Positions 12,512 to 25,129 of a stretch of DNA of 64,000 nt are shown here, piece by piece. Every line of letters begins with the position of its first letter. The first letter of the stretch is position 1. Under the pieces are notes generated by a model that did no database searches, was not told where the DNA came from, and was given only the letters and a program-made list of their open reading frames with translations. This DNA comes from Blasia pusilla. Taxonomy: Eukaryota; Marchantiophyta; Marchantiopsida; Blasiales. The stretch is taken from NCBI GenBank assembly GCA_050084515.1, contig CM114274.1:16802001-16866000 (forward strand). The letters are read 5' to 3'. The translations under genes and the position numbers were made by a program.

Positions 12512-12680
12512 TCTATATTACTATTAGAGGCATGCCTCATAGCAACAAACGCCTTGCAAGTTAACATATATCCTATAGGGTGGCCTCATATTGAGACGCT
12601 TCTCCTATCTTATTAGTTAGTCATATCTAACTAGCTTAGAGCAAAAATATCTCTTCATTAGTACATAAGCCCTTATGATG
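12512..12680 (+). mobile_element. Helitron 5' end, 3' end not resolved
   Basis: After an A, the sequence TCTATATTACTATTAGAGG looks like a Helitron 5' terminus of the same style as the 1.2-2.0 kb copies but with a different interior. A CTAG occurs at 12,633-12,636 in TAACTAGCTTAG, but no convincing hairpin precedes it. The right boundary is a guess. Confidence 0.45.
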
Positions 12681-12857
12681 CGCAAGTTTTTATAACTTTT
12701 TCGTACTTAACTCTCGCAATTCTCAAATGTTAAATTAACTCAATTTCGAACGATCTTATTGGTGCAGAAGGCGAGCAATCCCATTCACTGAAAGTACCAT
12801 GTGTCAAACGGAGAGATGTTTGCAAAATAAAAGGACACTCTCCAATAAGAAAAAAGA
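12681..12857 (-). mobile_element. Decayed short Helitron
   Basis: The minus strand reads from 12,857 as TCTTTTTTCTTATTGGAGAGTG. Its interior carries TTTGCAAACATCTCTCCGTTTGACACATGG, split here as TTTGCAAACATCTC and TTGACACATGG, matching the minus-strand copy at 1150-1329. It keeps a GCGCATCATAAG block near the other end but has lost CTAG. Confidence 0.5.
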
Positions 12858-14710
12858 TTTACCATGATTTTGTAGAAGCTGCAACATTATTTTTTTGCAA
12901 TCCATTGGGATTTTTTCTTATGGTGTTGAGGCTACCTATAGTGGATCCAATATGGTGTGAGTAACATGTGTTGAGGGTATATTTTATTTGATATTATTAT
13001 TTGGGGATAAGTTATGGATTTTATAATGAAAAAAAGTATACAACACAAAAATTAGTTGCATTCAAAATTTGAAAGACATCGTATCTAAAAATATATAAGT
13101 AAAATTTTTAAAAATTTAATAAGTGTGGATTGATGCCACAAAGGATACTTTGACAATATCAACCACCATAAACTAGCTTTATTCCTCAATGCCGAATTTC
13201 GAGACCCATAGCAATTACAACTTTACTGGAAATTAGTCGGGGCATAACATGGGAATTCCCCTTGGGCCATGTGTAATATATTACATAAGTGTCAGAAGTG
13301 AATTGAAAGTATCATGTTAAAGCATCCAAAATATATATGGATACTAGAATTGTAGTATGGACTCAATAATTGGTACTTGAGGTAAATTTAGAATCATGTT
13401 CAATCAAACTAGCAATACTTTGGAAAAATCAACAATTAGGGATTTTGCATCTTCCAACTTTTCCCTTATACATTAGCAAGTCTAGCTATATGGATCTTGT
13501 TTTCCTTGTGAACTGAAGTTAATAGATCACGAAGAATATTAATATCATTAGATAAGTGGTAAGAAGATTGGTCGATCTACTCAAGAATTGAAGAAATAAA
13601 CTAATAGACATATGGAGGCATTGGAGGTTGCATGTGGCCTAGCGATGAGGCTATATCACTTCACAGTCTACATCTACAATTTTGTCAATGATGACATAAC
13701 ATGCAAGTGAAGATAAGTCTCGATGGAGTCTTGCTTGATGGGATGGTCTTCTTGTGTGCAATGGGTGGTCCTACATAATAGTGCAAATGAAAAATATAAG
13801 TAAGATTTTATGAAGCTTAAACATTTAAATTTATAAATTATAAAAAATTATTAATAAACATGTAATCGTATGAACTTCACTCATTTATATGTCCTTCAAC
13901 ATTTAAAAAAAACTCAAACCTTCGCTCCACCATAGAAAGAACCCAGTCATAAAGTGAGGAGAGAACTTTCTAAAAGCTAGAAGGAAAAGAAAAAATGGAG
14001 TAATTTGGATACGAAAGGGGAATTTATTGCTAAGCTTTTGATTTCAAAAGTCAAAAAGTTTAATAAGTACTTGTGAATCTCTTGCGACTATAATGTGAGC
14101 CCTCACAATTGTAGTTTGTGATTCCCAAAAGCCAAAATTTGCAAGTCTGATATGCACTCATTTTTGTGAGGTAGTTACAAGCTCTATGCGAGTCGTCGTA
14201 GTTCACAACAACAAAAAGATTATACAGAATCACAAACCAATGATGATTAGTGAAGCTAAGTGGATTCACATAAAGAAGACTCACACTAGAGCCTTGTCAA
14301 CATCTTGATCCCTAGTAATGACTAAACTGCAAGCACCTACATTTGAACATAAATAGATGATCCAAATAGAAGGTTGAGATAGCGATGGTTTTAAAGTATA
14401 GACGAAAATATTATGCCTGGGTTTAGGGTATATATATATATGGAAAATATTTTAAAAATCCATTAGTTGGCATAAATTCTTAAAACTTCAATGGGTGTGA
14501 GTTTATTCAATGAGAAAAAATTATTTGAAGCTGTATACGATGAGGTACTATAAAAAAAATGCTATGTGCGACTTGGTAATTAGGTATCAACGAATGAATC
14601 GAGTACAAACATTAGAGAAAGTGAAATACCCACAATTTTGTAATTTTGGAGATTTATACATCTTGATTCAAGGATAAGGACCATTTGAAGTAAAGTTTGT
14701 ATATACAAAG
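12858..14710. other. AT-rich, no gene recognised
   Basis: No open frame of useful length has a recognisable domain; the 74-residue minus frame at 14,060-14,284 looks like chance. The region is AT-rich with short A/T runs and reads as old, decayed repeat DNA. Confidence 0.45.
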
Positions 14711-15480
14711 TTGTCTTGGATATTATTTTTGCGGATTGGAGGAATGAAGAGTAATGGAATTGACTATGAAGCTCCTAGGATAAGGCAAAGCGATGGAAAA
14801 TCAAGGACTTGCCTTGGAGGAGAGGGAAATGAGGTAACGAAGTCTAAAGACCAAGAGCAAAGCTTGGTAAAGACAACGAACAGTAATAAGTGCGTCGTTC
14901 TTGAGCGAATCACAATGAAGAAGAAGAGGAAGAAGTACTTCGCTCTTCAACAGAGCACCAAGATGAAGCATCACTGCTTCACGGAAGAACAAAGAACGAA
15001 GCACTTGGAACAAGCGCCAAGAATGCAGCGCTTCGTGCTCAGACAAAGAGGAAGAGCTTCGTCCTCAAAGGAAGAAGAAGAGGTTCTGACTTTGCAACGA
15101 AGCTAAGACTGGTCGCGATTTCAAGTGGCACACCGTTAGAGTAGTTAGGCTAGGAAGAGACGTGACTTTTTGGACCAGATAGGAAGTTAGGACAGTTACA
15201 ACCAACATATTTATAAGGATCCTAGGAAAAGATAAGAGAATCATAGATCAAAGTAGTTACAAGATCCCAATAAGTACTAGATTTACAAGAAGCACTTCAG
15301 ATCTTTAGGACTACTACTGTCTCAAAGGATATTTAAGAAGCATGAAAGTAGCTATCAACATCATTCTCTCACGAAGTCCTTATGTTGTAGGAATGGTCCG
15401 AGCAAGGGAATAGTACCCTCTTGTGCTTGTATACACTTTGAAGCTTTCTCATTCTTGATGGAATAGTAAAGAACTCACTT
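14711..15480 (+). other. Lys/Arg-rich ORF followed by LTR-like sequence
   Basis: A 131-residue frame (14,711-15,106) is rich in Lys, Glu and Gln with repeated GAAG/CTTCG-type DNA. It resembles no domain I know. Downstream is a TATA-like ATATTTATAAGG at about 15,208 and an A-rich run of short direct motifs. The same flavour of GAAG/CTTC-rich DNA with a TATTTAAGG box appears inside the 57.3-58.8 kb LTR. The stretch may therefore be part of an LTR, and the ORF a by-product of it. This is weak evidence. Confidence 0.3.
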
Positions 15481-17141
15481 CCTTCATTATGATGTGCGGC
15501 GTGTATTCATGAATGATCTTATTGGGTTTGCGAAGTGAAGAGTAGATCAGGAGAGCACTTTCATTATTAGAATAATCAACAGAAAGTTGTAAGAAATCTG
15601 TTCGACAGAGAGTAGCCAAGACGGATTGAGTTCCGAAAGTAGGAGAAGCCATCTTCTTGTTGAGATCTCTATAAGGTTCTATGGTGTTGAGTGAAGATCT
15701 ACCTGAGCGTGAATTCAATTCCACTGGAGAGAATAGCGGAAAGGAATATCTTGGTACTTGTAAGAAGCAGAATAAGCGCATGAATGGTTGAATCTGTTTT
15801 GTATCAACATAACTATCAAACTCACATAAATGACCCACTTTAACTTCCTTGTTAGATAATCGTGATCCTCTTGGGGATCAAACTCTAGAAATCACCTTAA
15901 AAAGATCAATTCTTATAATTCTAGAATATTACAGAAAGTTACTATAATGCCTAAATTGTAGTGATGAAATACAACAAGAAAACACACTAAGAAGAAAATT
16001 TGAATCAAGAGGTTTACATTTTAGAAAATAAGAATTTAAAGTAACAATAAACAACTCTGCATAGAATTCATAAATTTAATTAGAAAAAATAAATGATTTT
16101 ATCCTCATGCTAATTACCCGAACAAGCATTTAATGCGCACATTTTTTCTTGTTGGAGGACTTAAGTAGAGTATTACGCTCATAAATTTGTTGTGTAGTTG
16201 TGTTGTATGGCATACCAGACAATGGTATTAAAGTATTATGGCTTCATCTAGAATGTGAAGGTGTGGCAACACATTATGACCAAGACTAGAGGAGATGATA
16301 ATGACATTATCAAAGTTAAGCATTACTAGAATGCATAGAGGAGTGTCAACATCAATAGCCAAAAGTTGAAATTGTAGGAGTTGACCGGTATCAACTGCAA
16401 ATTTTATCATGTCTATCAAATAAGTGATTTTGATTTAGGATAAATCTAAGCGCATTAGCATATGGATATGCATCTCATATCTAAGTATGCATAGTTGATC
16501 TTGTCTTATGCTCCTTGAAATGGAGATGAATAGTTTGGCTCCATCCTTTCTAATGGATGAAGTCTCTTAGAATCCCACTTTTTTAACTTCAACACTTCAT
16601 TTTAAATTCTTGAAAAGATAGGTCTAAAAAATAGATTAGTATATGTAAGAAAGAATAGAAGACAAGTAACAACATAATTAGAAAGATGGCCAGTTACTCA
16701 AAGCTACGTCAGAAATGGAATGATGTTACACTTGAAGCACATATATCCTTGTTGAATTGGGAAAATTTATCATTCTTCATCTATCCTTGAGTAATGAGAT
16801 TTTAAATTTGGTTGCCACTAAGACAATATTGTAAGAATATTGACATAAGCCCTAGGTTGTATATGTATTTGATTTATTTTCTATAGGAGTCATAAATCAT
16901 TATATGATTTAGTATTGTTGAGAATTGATGTCGTTTGAAACCATGCTTGCAAAGTCCAAGTAGTTAATATGAACCTAATAAGAATATGTTAGGCTAAATC
17001 AATATAAATTTATTATGAAGTATAATAATTAAGGGATTCGTAAGAAACCTCTATTAGTGCAAGTTGTTATTATTACATTGTTGAAGGTGATTGAACATTC
17101 GACAATGTCACGTAATTTATATTGTGTTCATTTAGTGGAAA
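15481..17141. other. No gene recognised
   Basis: A 129-residue minus frame (15,449-15,838) and a 63-residue minus frame (16,228-16,419) lack domain signals. The rest is AT-rich with stops in all frames. It probably contains transposon debris up to the sharp left edge of the solo LTR. Confidence 0.4.
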
Positions 17142-18116
17142 TGTCGCAACCCTCATAACCAAATGAGCACCAAGTGGAACATCCAAACTCTAGCGGACTC
17201 ACACTAGGATGGAGAAGTCTCAAGAAGAGACAAGTTAGGAAACACAAGTGTGAGGCGCGAGTGAAGCTAGCATTTCGAGTGTTTTATGCATTTATGGTCG
17301 CAAATAAGGAAATCGAACCAAACGCCAATCTAGACTTGAGAGGAGTCGAGTCTAGGATGAGACGTGGCCAAAAGGTGAGAACCAAATTTGGAATATGGCT
17401 AGCGTTTGGGGTTTTGGACTCTATTTTTTACCATAACTTTTTGTCCCAAGATGTATTTGAGACAAACAAGATGGCGTTGGAAAGCTTATGCAAATTTGGT
17501 TCCAACGCACTAAAGATTTTAGAAAATGCACAAGCAAATGCTGAGATATTGGCCAAAAAGAAGAGCTCGATGTCTCTTCCCAAAGGTAGGGAAAGGGTGG
17601 AGATCCCCAAAAGTACTAGTAAGGGGGAAGATCTCCAAGGGTGCTTGAGACAAACCTCACTTTAGGGCCTCGTGAGGCGACTCAAGGGCTCGGAATGGAT
17701 CGGTAGTTTGGCGTAGGAATTCAAAACCCAGACCAAGTCCAACAAAGTGGATTTCAAAGGTCTCTATTGGATTCCAATGCGTGAATCATATTATTGGATC
17801 TCTATTTGGGGCTCATGCAAGGTCCATTGGACACTTTGGACAATTAGGCACGCAACCGCCATTTTAGATGCTTGGACTAAAGAAAAAGTGTATCCCAAGT
17901 CTCGAAAGACTTGCCCGTGTTGGGAAGCTAGGAATGAGGGAAGATTGAGCTTAATAAGGTGCCAAGTTGAGAACTTGATGGGTTGGAAGGCCGATTGACC
18001 CGGACCAGATTAATATGAGCGTGTTTGGGTGCAGATCGGCGATGAGAGTATGTCCTAGTCAACGTATGCTTGCGCAACACTAAAGATTGATGTTCAAGGG
18101 GAGTAGGGGCACGACA
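17142..18116 (+). mobile_element. Solo LTR (975 bp)
   Basis: The element runs from TGTCGCAACCCTCATAACC to GGGGCACGACA, so its ends form the short inverted repeat TGTCG...CGACA expected of an LTR. No PBS-side or pol sequence follows directly on either side, hence a solo LTR. Flanking pentamers are GGAAA and AGAAA, a four-of-five match for a target-site duplication. Two diverged partial copies lie in the window: its 3' part in reverse at 20,243-20,830 and its 5' part at 23,412-23,860. A 163-residue frame inside (17,174-17,665) is not considered a gene. Confidence 0.8.
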
Positions 18117-20040
18117 AGAAAAGGCAAGTTAACTTGAGAAGATTTTTCTATATGCTGGTCTTGAAATGCATCCTTTCCTCTACAATATTTGGTTGCGGTA
18201 TTAAGTGATGGTATTCATAATATGAGCTTGCAAAAATACACGGTGAGAGTACATATGCATTAATAAAATTGCACAAATAATGTGAAATCAAAAGGCTCCA
18301 ATTGTACTAATATTTTACGTTGATTTCTATTCCTTAATCTACGTATCATAATATAAGTAAGACCAATAATTAATACCCATTTCATCACAATCAAGCAAAG
18401 ATTATTGACTATTTAATTTTTAATCTCGTGCGATATCATAGCATATCCAAGAACAAGTGATTTTTTTTTTAGTATTTTTGTTCTGAATCATACTTGAGAG
18501 TTGGAAACTTGGACCTGGTTATGTTGGTACCCTTACAAATGAATATAATTTTCTGTATAAATGCTCACTAATTGATCATCATTATATATAAGTTCAAAAA
18601 CACTTGTTAAGGATCCCTTTGAGGCAATCACTTGATGCATTCTTTAACTTCATCTTTGTGCCTTGTGTGACATATATAGATGGTAAATCCCTAGAAATTG
18701 GTGTAGAAAAATTTGAGTGTAATGTATTTGCATCAACATGCAACCTTAAAGCAACAACTTTGGTTGTGGCACTAAGTATGGGAGTCATTTTGTTCAATTT
18801 TGCGATAGAGATTTTCATAAAGATACGTCTGGCGTCGTGCATTATATGACATGATGGTAGCCTTAGACTGAAAGTAATGTGTGTTAGGAATACAATTTAG
18901 TAGAACTCATTCTTTGGATAGGAATTAAATAAATCATATTCTATCCAATACCAAATGAAGGACAAGTTTTCAACAATAAATGGCCTACGTCAATACAAGA
19001 CATTAGGATGTAAGCATCCAATTGATGCACTTTTATATAGGAAAGTTCTTTGAAATGGAGGGCTACATTCATTATAGTGGAATGCTTGAAAACTAAATAT
19101 TATAAGAATACGAGACGATATCAAAATTTGTTGATGAAACCAATCTATCTAGCTTTCACTTTCAACTTGATTTCATCTAATCCATTAAGCCCTAAGCACT
19201 CACAAACTCTAAGTCAATATCTAAAGACACCATTGGTTTAGATTTAGCAAATGTAGTAGATATAGTGATCAATTAGTTTGGTTCACTCTCTATTTTTTCA
19301 TCTATGTATCCCAAAAAAGGAGAAGTGGTGGATGGTATGCTATTATGTTACGGTTCTCTACTGAAGGCCTACAATAGCTCCACTTCATTGTGATAGGATC
19401 AATGAAGGACATATGACTAAGGTTGATATGTGAGGAAAACCAAGATGACAATAAGGTTTCTCCAAATTTTTCTAAGACAATGCAAACACCTTCTTTGTAT
19501 TTGTGGAGTTGCTTGTTCAAGACATAGTACAAGATGGTATTATTGATAGACCACAAAGAGTTCAAAGAATCTAATATGGTATGAATTGAAGTCTTGACAC
19601 AAATGAATATGGGTACATATTTTTGATGTTATTTGCTCAATGTTGCATTGTTAGTATCTATCCACAATATCATATGAGAATATACACTACCTCTACACTA
19701 CAACATACCCTGACAACTAATTATCCATTATTTCAAATATGTATGGAGAAAAGAATATAAATATTGATAGCAAAGTATGAATTTTTGTGTGAAAAAATTG
19801 CAAACATTTGGTTAGAGCATCATGTTATGTGAACTCTAGATTGAATCTAGTGTTGAATTTGGTGAGCATGGATTCTTTTTCATATATATCATGCAAGATC
19901 TCATATAAAGGTGAAGTGAAGATTTCATCATAGATAAGAGTAAGAAATAAATGAGACATCCCCTCTTTATGTATGATGGCTTTAAGGTCCTTTAGGTAGT
20001 GTCCATGCCATGCAAAGCTAGAGAGATCTTGTAGAGCTAA
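18117..20040. other. AT-rich, no gene recognised
   Basis: Small frames at 18,594-18,849 (both strands), 19,050-19,241 and 19,302-19,565 show no domain. The stretch fills the space between the solo LTR and a Helitron. Confidence 0.4.
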
Positions 20041-20242
20041 TCTATATTATTATTGGAGAGTGCTTGCTTGATTTGCAAACACCTCTCTGTTTAATACATG
20101 GCACCTAAGCAACAAGAAAATGTTTCACATGTTATAGGCAAAAAAATTTGAATGAATGTATAGCATTATTATTTCCTTCATGGGCACTAGCAAAAGCTCC
20201 TCAGACAATTTTTTCTTTCCCGTGCATCGCGCAGGCATCTTA
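20041..20242 (+). mobile_element. Short Helitron-like element, 3' end decayed
   Basis: It starts TCTATATTATTATTGGAGAG after an A and carries the family block TTTGCAAACACCTCTC and a downstream CCCGTGCATCGCGCAGG stem region. The expected CTAG is replaced by TTAT. Its right end abuts the edge of an inverted LTR fragment, so it lies exactly at a repeat junction. Confidence 0.6.
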
Positions 20243-20830
20243 TATCATGCGCTTACTCTCCTTGAACGCAAATCTTTAGTGTTGTGGAAGCATGCTTTCA
20301 GTAGGACACATTCTCAATCGTGATTTGCACCCAAACACTCACTCATATTAGTCGAGTCTGGGTCAATCAATATTCTCACTTTTCGAGTTTTCGACTCAAC
20401 CTCTTATCAAGCTCAATCTTCCTAGTTTCTTGGTTTACAACATATGCAAGTCTCTCAAGACTTGGGACAGACTTTTTGGTCGGTTCAAAAACCTCAAACG
20501 GGGTTTGCACCTCTTGAGGTTCCAACTATCCAATGGACATCCAATGAGTCCCTAACCACGACTGACAAAAATGAGTTGCACGTTAGAATCCAAGTGTGGC
20601 TTACGAAATCCACTCTTTTGGATCAAGTTTGGGTTTTGAATTCCAATGCTAAACTCTTGTTCCATTTTGTGCTCTTGAGACGCCGTTTGGCGCTCAAAGT
20701 GGGGTTCGGGTTCCAAGAATCCTTGGAGACACTCCCCCTTACTAGTAATTTTGACAATCTCCGCCCTTCCCCAAAGCAAGCTAGACGGTTTTGGTGGGAG
20801 GGGATACATACATATGTGTTGTGAGTTTGG
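20243..20830 (-). mobile_element. Inverted fragment of the solo-LTR family
   Basis: Reverse-complemented, this stretch aligns to about 17,600-18,116. Shared blocks include ACTAGTAAGGGGGA, GGAATTCAAAACCCA, CCAAGTCT(C/T)GA(A/G)AGACTTGC, ATTGAGCTT and TAATATGAG, ending with CAACACTAAAGATT and a degenerate GCGCATGATA for the LTR terminus. It lacks the 5' part of the LTR. The 126-residue plus frame and 107- and 143-residue minus frames here are incidental. Confidence 0.7.
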
Positions 20831-20867
20831 GAGGATGGTAGGTAATGGATAGTGCCCATCCTTCGGA

Positions 20868-21320
20868 GATGGCACATTTGGTGCATCATGCCCACGAGCA
20901 GTTGGGTCATTTTAGAGTGAACCGTACATATAACTTGGTCTAGATATAGTATTGGTGGCGAGGCATGGAGACTGATATTCATCACTTTGTTGCCATTTGC
21001 ATGGTGTGTGATTGGGTCTGGGCATCGTCCACTGCTCTGACTCCACAATTGCATCCACTTCCGATCATGGGTTTAGGTTATAGTGGAATTTGGATTTTGC
21101 ATGAACTTGGATTTAGATGGATTTTGCAAGCGTTATGTGTTGGTGATGGTCGAGCACTTCTCGAAGTGAAAAGAGTTGGTTGCATTTCCTGACAAAGCGA
21201 GTGAGGGAATAGCGTATGCCTTCCTAGATCAAGTAGTGAGTCATTATGGCGCACCAACTGATATGTTGATAGACCAGGGTAAAGAGTTTGGTGTCCTCAT
21301 ATTGGAATGACGATAAGGTA
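20868..21320 (+). pseudogene. Ty3/gypsy integrase fragment
   Basis: Translation gives an H2C2 zinc-binding region (HHAHEQLGHFRVNRTY, then YWWRGMETD and CMVCDWV) and PLPIMGLGY leading to the core. After a damaged stretch come PDKASEGIAYAFLDQVV and SHYGAPTDMLIDQG, where the second catalytic Asp (DQG) survives. Several stops and frame changes are present, so this is a relic. The family is the same as the plus-strand core fragment at 62.9 kb, judging by the near-identical PDKASEG block. Confidence 0.8.
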
Positions 21321-22328
21321 TGATTTGGAAGGGCCATGTACATAAGTTAAGTGTGCACCAAGTCATCTTCCTAACAATGAAGGTACAGTTGATTCGAGCT
21401 TAGCAATAGTTCCTGCAGGCTTGTGTTGTATGTTGTGTGGTTTTGCCCATGGTGTAACCATTATGAAGGTCTATGATGGATGTTTGAGAGGATGGCATAT
21501 GGCATGTCTTACATCACCTCTTATTAGGGTTCCTCAAGGATGATAGATGTGCCCCAGATGTACATGGAGTACGTAGTTATAGATTCTGACTTGTGTTTGT
21601 GAAATAGATGACAAGAAGACAACTAACAATGGGGCCACATGAGTACCCAACCTTTTTGCTCTTAGCGTCCTAAAGATGTATGACATGGAAGGTAGGAAGA
21701 GATTGCTATCTTGAGTTAGAGCGACATAACCATCAACTAGGGGAGCGATTTGAAATATTTTGGTACTTATCGTCTCAATGTTTGGATGTTATGACTAAGC
21801 ATGGGATCATGTGTGTCTGTGTGTGTGTTTGGTAATAGTGATGTATGTTATGTAGCGATGTATATGTGCACAATAAGGGTTATATCTATTAGGATCAATC
21901 GACGAGATCTAGTAGAGAGCCTTCCAAGATATTCGAGGACATTCAAGGATAACCTTAAGAGGTTGACGATGATCTGTTGAGGCCACAAGTATCCTGAGAG
22001 AGCATGTTTCTTCTTCGTTTTGGCTCATTTGGAGCCATATTGTGCAACTTACTATTTAAGGTAAGTTATTGTTTTGCATATATTTGACTTCCAATTTTGG
22101 GAAGTGGCCCTTGAAATTCTAAAATAGGTCAAGAGCCGATTAAGGAGGTGATCTACGTGCATATGTTATCTTGGAGAGAGCTTAGGAGAGGAAAGGGGAT
22201 ATACCTTAAGGAGAGAGAACTTAAGTGCTCATTCTCACTTTGTTGAACCTCTTGGCATGAGGCGGCGCAGTTATGGTCCTCCTTGTCTTGTGTATGTAAC
22301 TCAAGCCTCCATTTAGGAGAGTGGGTTT

Positions 22329-22332
<4 letters not shown>
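21321..22332 (+). mobile_element. Gypsy 3' region with LTR-like segment
   Basis: Downstream of the integrase relic, the stretch at 21,890-22,150 matches the minus strand of positions 1-235. It includes an internal TATTTAAGG block. A motif at 21,756-21,880 (TTTTGGTACTTATCGTCTCA, ATGTTTGGATGT, GATGTATGTTATGTAG) recurs at about 22,448-22,560. The two direct repeats bracket the LTR-like segment and the GA microsatellite. No intact coding sequence is present. Confidence 0.55.

Positions 22333-22390
<58 letters not shown>
22333..22390 (+). repeat. (GA)29 microsatellite
   Basis: A perfect run of GA dinucleotides, 58 bases long. It produces the Ser/Leu-rich minus frame nearby, which is not a gene. 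Confidence 0.95.
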
Positions 22391-22396
<6 letters not shown>

Positions 22397-23411
22397 TGTA
22401 TCATATGAGATATTGTAAGAATATCACTTGATATCTATTGGAGATATTTTGGTACTTATTGTCTCGATGTTTGGATGTCATTAGTTAACATGGGATCGTA
22501 TGTGTTTGGTGATAGCGATGTATGTTGTGTAGGGATGTATATGCATACGATACACCAATTGTTCATTAAATTAACCTAAAGTTTGGACACGTGGGGATGT
22601 TTGTTTTGTTCTTAGTAGGCATGGGCTCTTTAACCTAGTCGATAAGTCAATAGAGTACTAAGTGGATTGCAACAAAATATTATGGAGATGCCCAAAAAGA
22701 AGAGATATACAATCTATAGTCAAGAGTCTATGAGACATATTTTGGAGGCTTCACACTTGACAGGATAGTTGTGAATTATCAATACGATATGGTTGACTAT
22801 CCTATTTTGCTTCCCTATGTTGCTGCATTCTATTCCCAATTTTATTCTTTGGAGATTGTGAAGAGGCCTCTTTCAATTCCTTCTCAAAATATCTATTGTC
22901 TCCCCACACCTTGATTATGAAAGATATTCATCAAGGTCAATTCGTTAACGATGATCATATAGAATTTAAAAGAAAACAAAAATTTGTTAGCTATATGAAA
23001 TGTTTTGGTCCTAACCAAGATGATAACATTTAGTGGAAATATATAGAGGATCAATATAAGCAGTTCCATTTATGGTGGGACAAGGATTTTTACATTTCCA
23101 CCATTGCAACCCAAACCATAAAGATAGCTGAGAAGATATTTATTAGCTACAATTGGAAAGAAATTTTCATAATATGATTTCAAGGATTTAGAAGATAAAG
23201 AATATTACACTCTCCAAATTTTGTTATTGTATGAACACATTCTAATAATATATATCCTCTAGTACCATTTGTTTATCCGCTATTTTGCTCTTGCTTAACT
23301 TCCAAGAGTTGTATTCAATCACCAATATATTTGTGGATGTATTGTTTAGACTCCTCCAAGATTGACTTCTCCTAGAAGAGAATTCAACATGACATTGTAG
23401 ATTACTAGTAA
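22391..23411. other. No gene recognised
   Basis: It includes the second copy of the 21.76-kb repeat (about 22,448-22,560), then AT-rich sequence without sustained frames or family signatures. Confidence 0.4.
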
Positions 23412-23860
23412 GGTGTTGTGACCCTCATAACCAAAAAAACACCAAACAAACGTCAAGTGGAACATCAGAACTTTAGTGGGCTCACGCTACGATAATTGCG
23501 CTTTGGAAAGGTCTCTTGGAAAAGTCCAAGAGACAAAACGCGCAATAGATTTTATGCATTTCGAGCATTTTTGTCACGATTAGGAAACTTGGAAAAAAAT
23601 TAGAACCAAGACTTGAGATGAGTTGAGTCTAGGAAGGTTGGTTGCCAAAGAGGTAAGAACTAGATTAGGAACGCAACTATCGTTTGGGGATTTTGACCAT
23701 GTTTTGGACCATAATCTTTAGTCTCAAGATGAGATTGGGACACGTGAGATGGCGTTGGAAAGCTTATGCCAAGAAAATTATAACGCACCAAAGATCTTAG
23801 AAAACGCTCAAGCAAAGGTTGAGATATTATCCAAAAATGAGTATAAGAGGAGTCGGGTAC
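23412..23860 (+). mobile_element. 5' part of the solo-LTR family
   Basis: It starts TGTTGTGACCCTCATAACC and aligns to 17,142-17,560. Shared blocks are AAGTGGAACATC, TTTTATGCATTT, GATGGCGTTGGAAAGCTTATG, GCACCAAAGAT and TTAGAAAA(C/T)GC. The similarity stops abruptly near 23,860, so the copy is truncated. Confidence 0.7.
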
Positions 23861-24776
23861 GTTGAGGGCCAAAATGAGGTGCCCAACTGTCTTTCATGCA
23901 ATCTTAAGATAATGCATCATGCAGTCATATCCTACATTGTAGATGTTGTCTGCTACAAGTAGACACGAGAGTAGACATGGTTTCCCAAATGAAACCTTTG
24001 GATAGTCGGTTGCTAACCACCTCTCTGAATAGTCGCATACCTCAGCGTATCTCGATGCTGCGCAATCCCCAAGTTCTCAAACGTCATGGGCATCACTCTC
24101 CCAAAAAACTCAGCCCCTTGAGAAAATTCTTGCATCCATATATTAGGGTCATCGAGGTTCAACACCTCACCAGTATCTCGACAAATGGACATAGGTAAAT
24201 CACGCTCTCTGCCATAAAGTCGCAAGTACAGTGAGAAAGACTTTAAGGATGTCTACATGCTAAATCTGTATCCTAGATACAGATTTATGGAGAGTGCCTA
24301 CAACAAGTCCTAGTTGCCGTGGTTAGGACCTCTAGATGTATCATAGAGGTCCTAATCTCCTAGTTGACCTCTCTACAAGCCATACTTGCATAAACATCTC
24401 TTCATCGTCTCATAATCTTCTCCGCTAGTCAATCCGCCTTAAGATAATCTCGCAAAGTGGTGTGGTGGTCAATCGACATCTGATCAGGGTCCGATGCTGC
24501 TCTCTAGCATCCATTGTGCTCGCGATGCTAACAATACGTAGGTGATCCAAGATTACTCCATCCTCATGAATATCTCGGCCATGTGTCACTTTCTCACCAC
24601 CCTCTGGATATAAGGACTCTCCATCATACCTCACCATCAAAGTCTCAAAAATCTGGCTCTCCAAAGCCAACAAGCCCAAACGCGTTGACGCGTGCCATCC
24701 CGACACCATCTCCTCATCAATCTCTCCATGCTAACAAGCACAAATCGCATATTGTTAACTCGGGCATGGTTACGGC

Positions 24777-25007
24777 TTAAACCACATGTATCCTAGTTGA
24801 GCCTCCTAGGTCTATGTGCCACACGGAAATCACACTCATGCAACAACACAGCCCACCTCGCAAGCTTTGATTCCATGTGAGCTTGTCAAACTCCATAAAA
24901 CACTTAAGTGGCTGATGATCAATGATGATGGTAAAGGGGTTGCCAAATAAGTAACACTTTAAATGCATGACAACCCACACCGCATCCAAGCACTCACCCT
25001 CATACAA
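24777..25007 (-). pseudogene. Gypsy RNase H domain fragment
   Basis: The frame reads YEGECLDAVW..., then KCYLFGNPFTIIIDHQPLK, the typical RNase HI-like block of gypsy polyproteins (an E in 'GECLA', then 'TDHQPLK', here IDHQPLK). The end diverges into WHIDLGGS where 'VHRPGG' is expected. It is the direct continuation of the RT fragment upstream. Confidence 0.75.
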
Positions 25008-25129
25008 GCTATACTTCCCCTCTATAGTGTTCTTCGAGCGACTAGCGCACGTAAGTCATCACGAACGATCTCCTCAACATGGGCACGGACGTCAACATGT
25101 CCTTAAGCACTTGAAATGCTCTCTCCTAC

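Noticed and set aside
17174-17665. 163-residue plus ORF
   Set aside because: It lies wholly inside a solo LTR and is not open in the related LTR copies.
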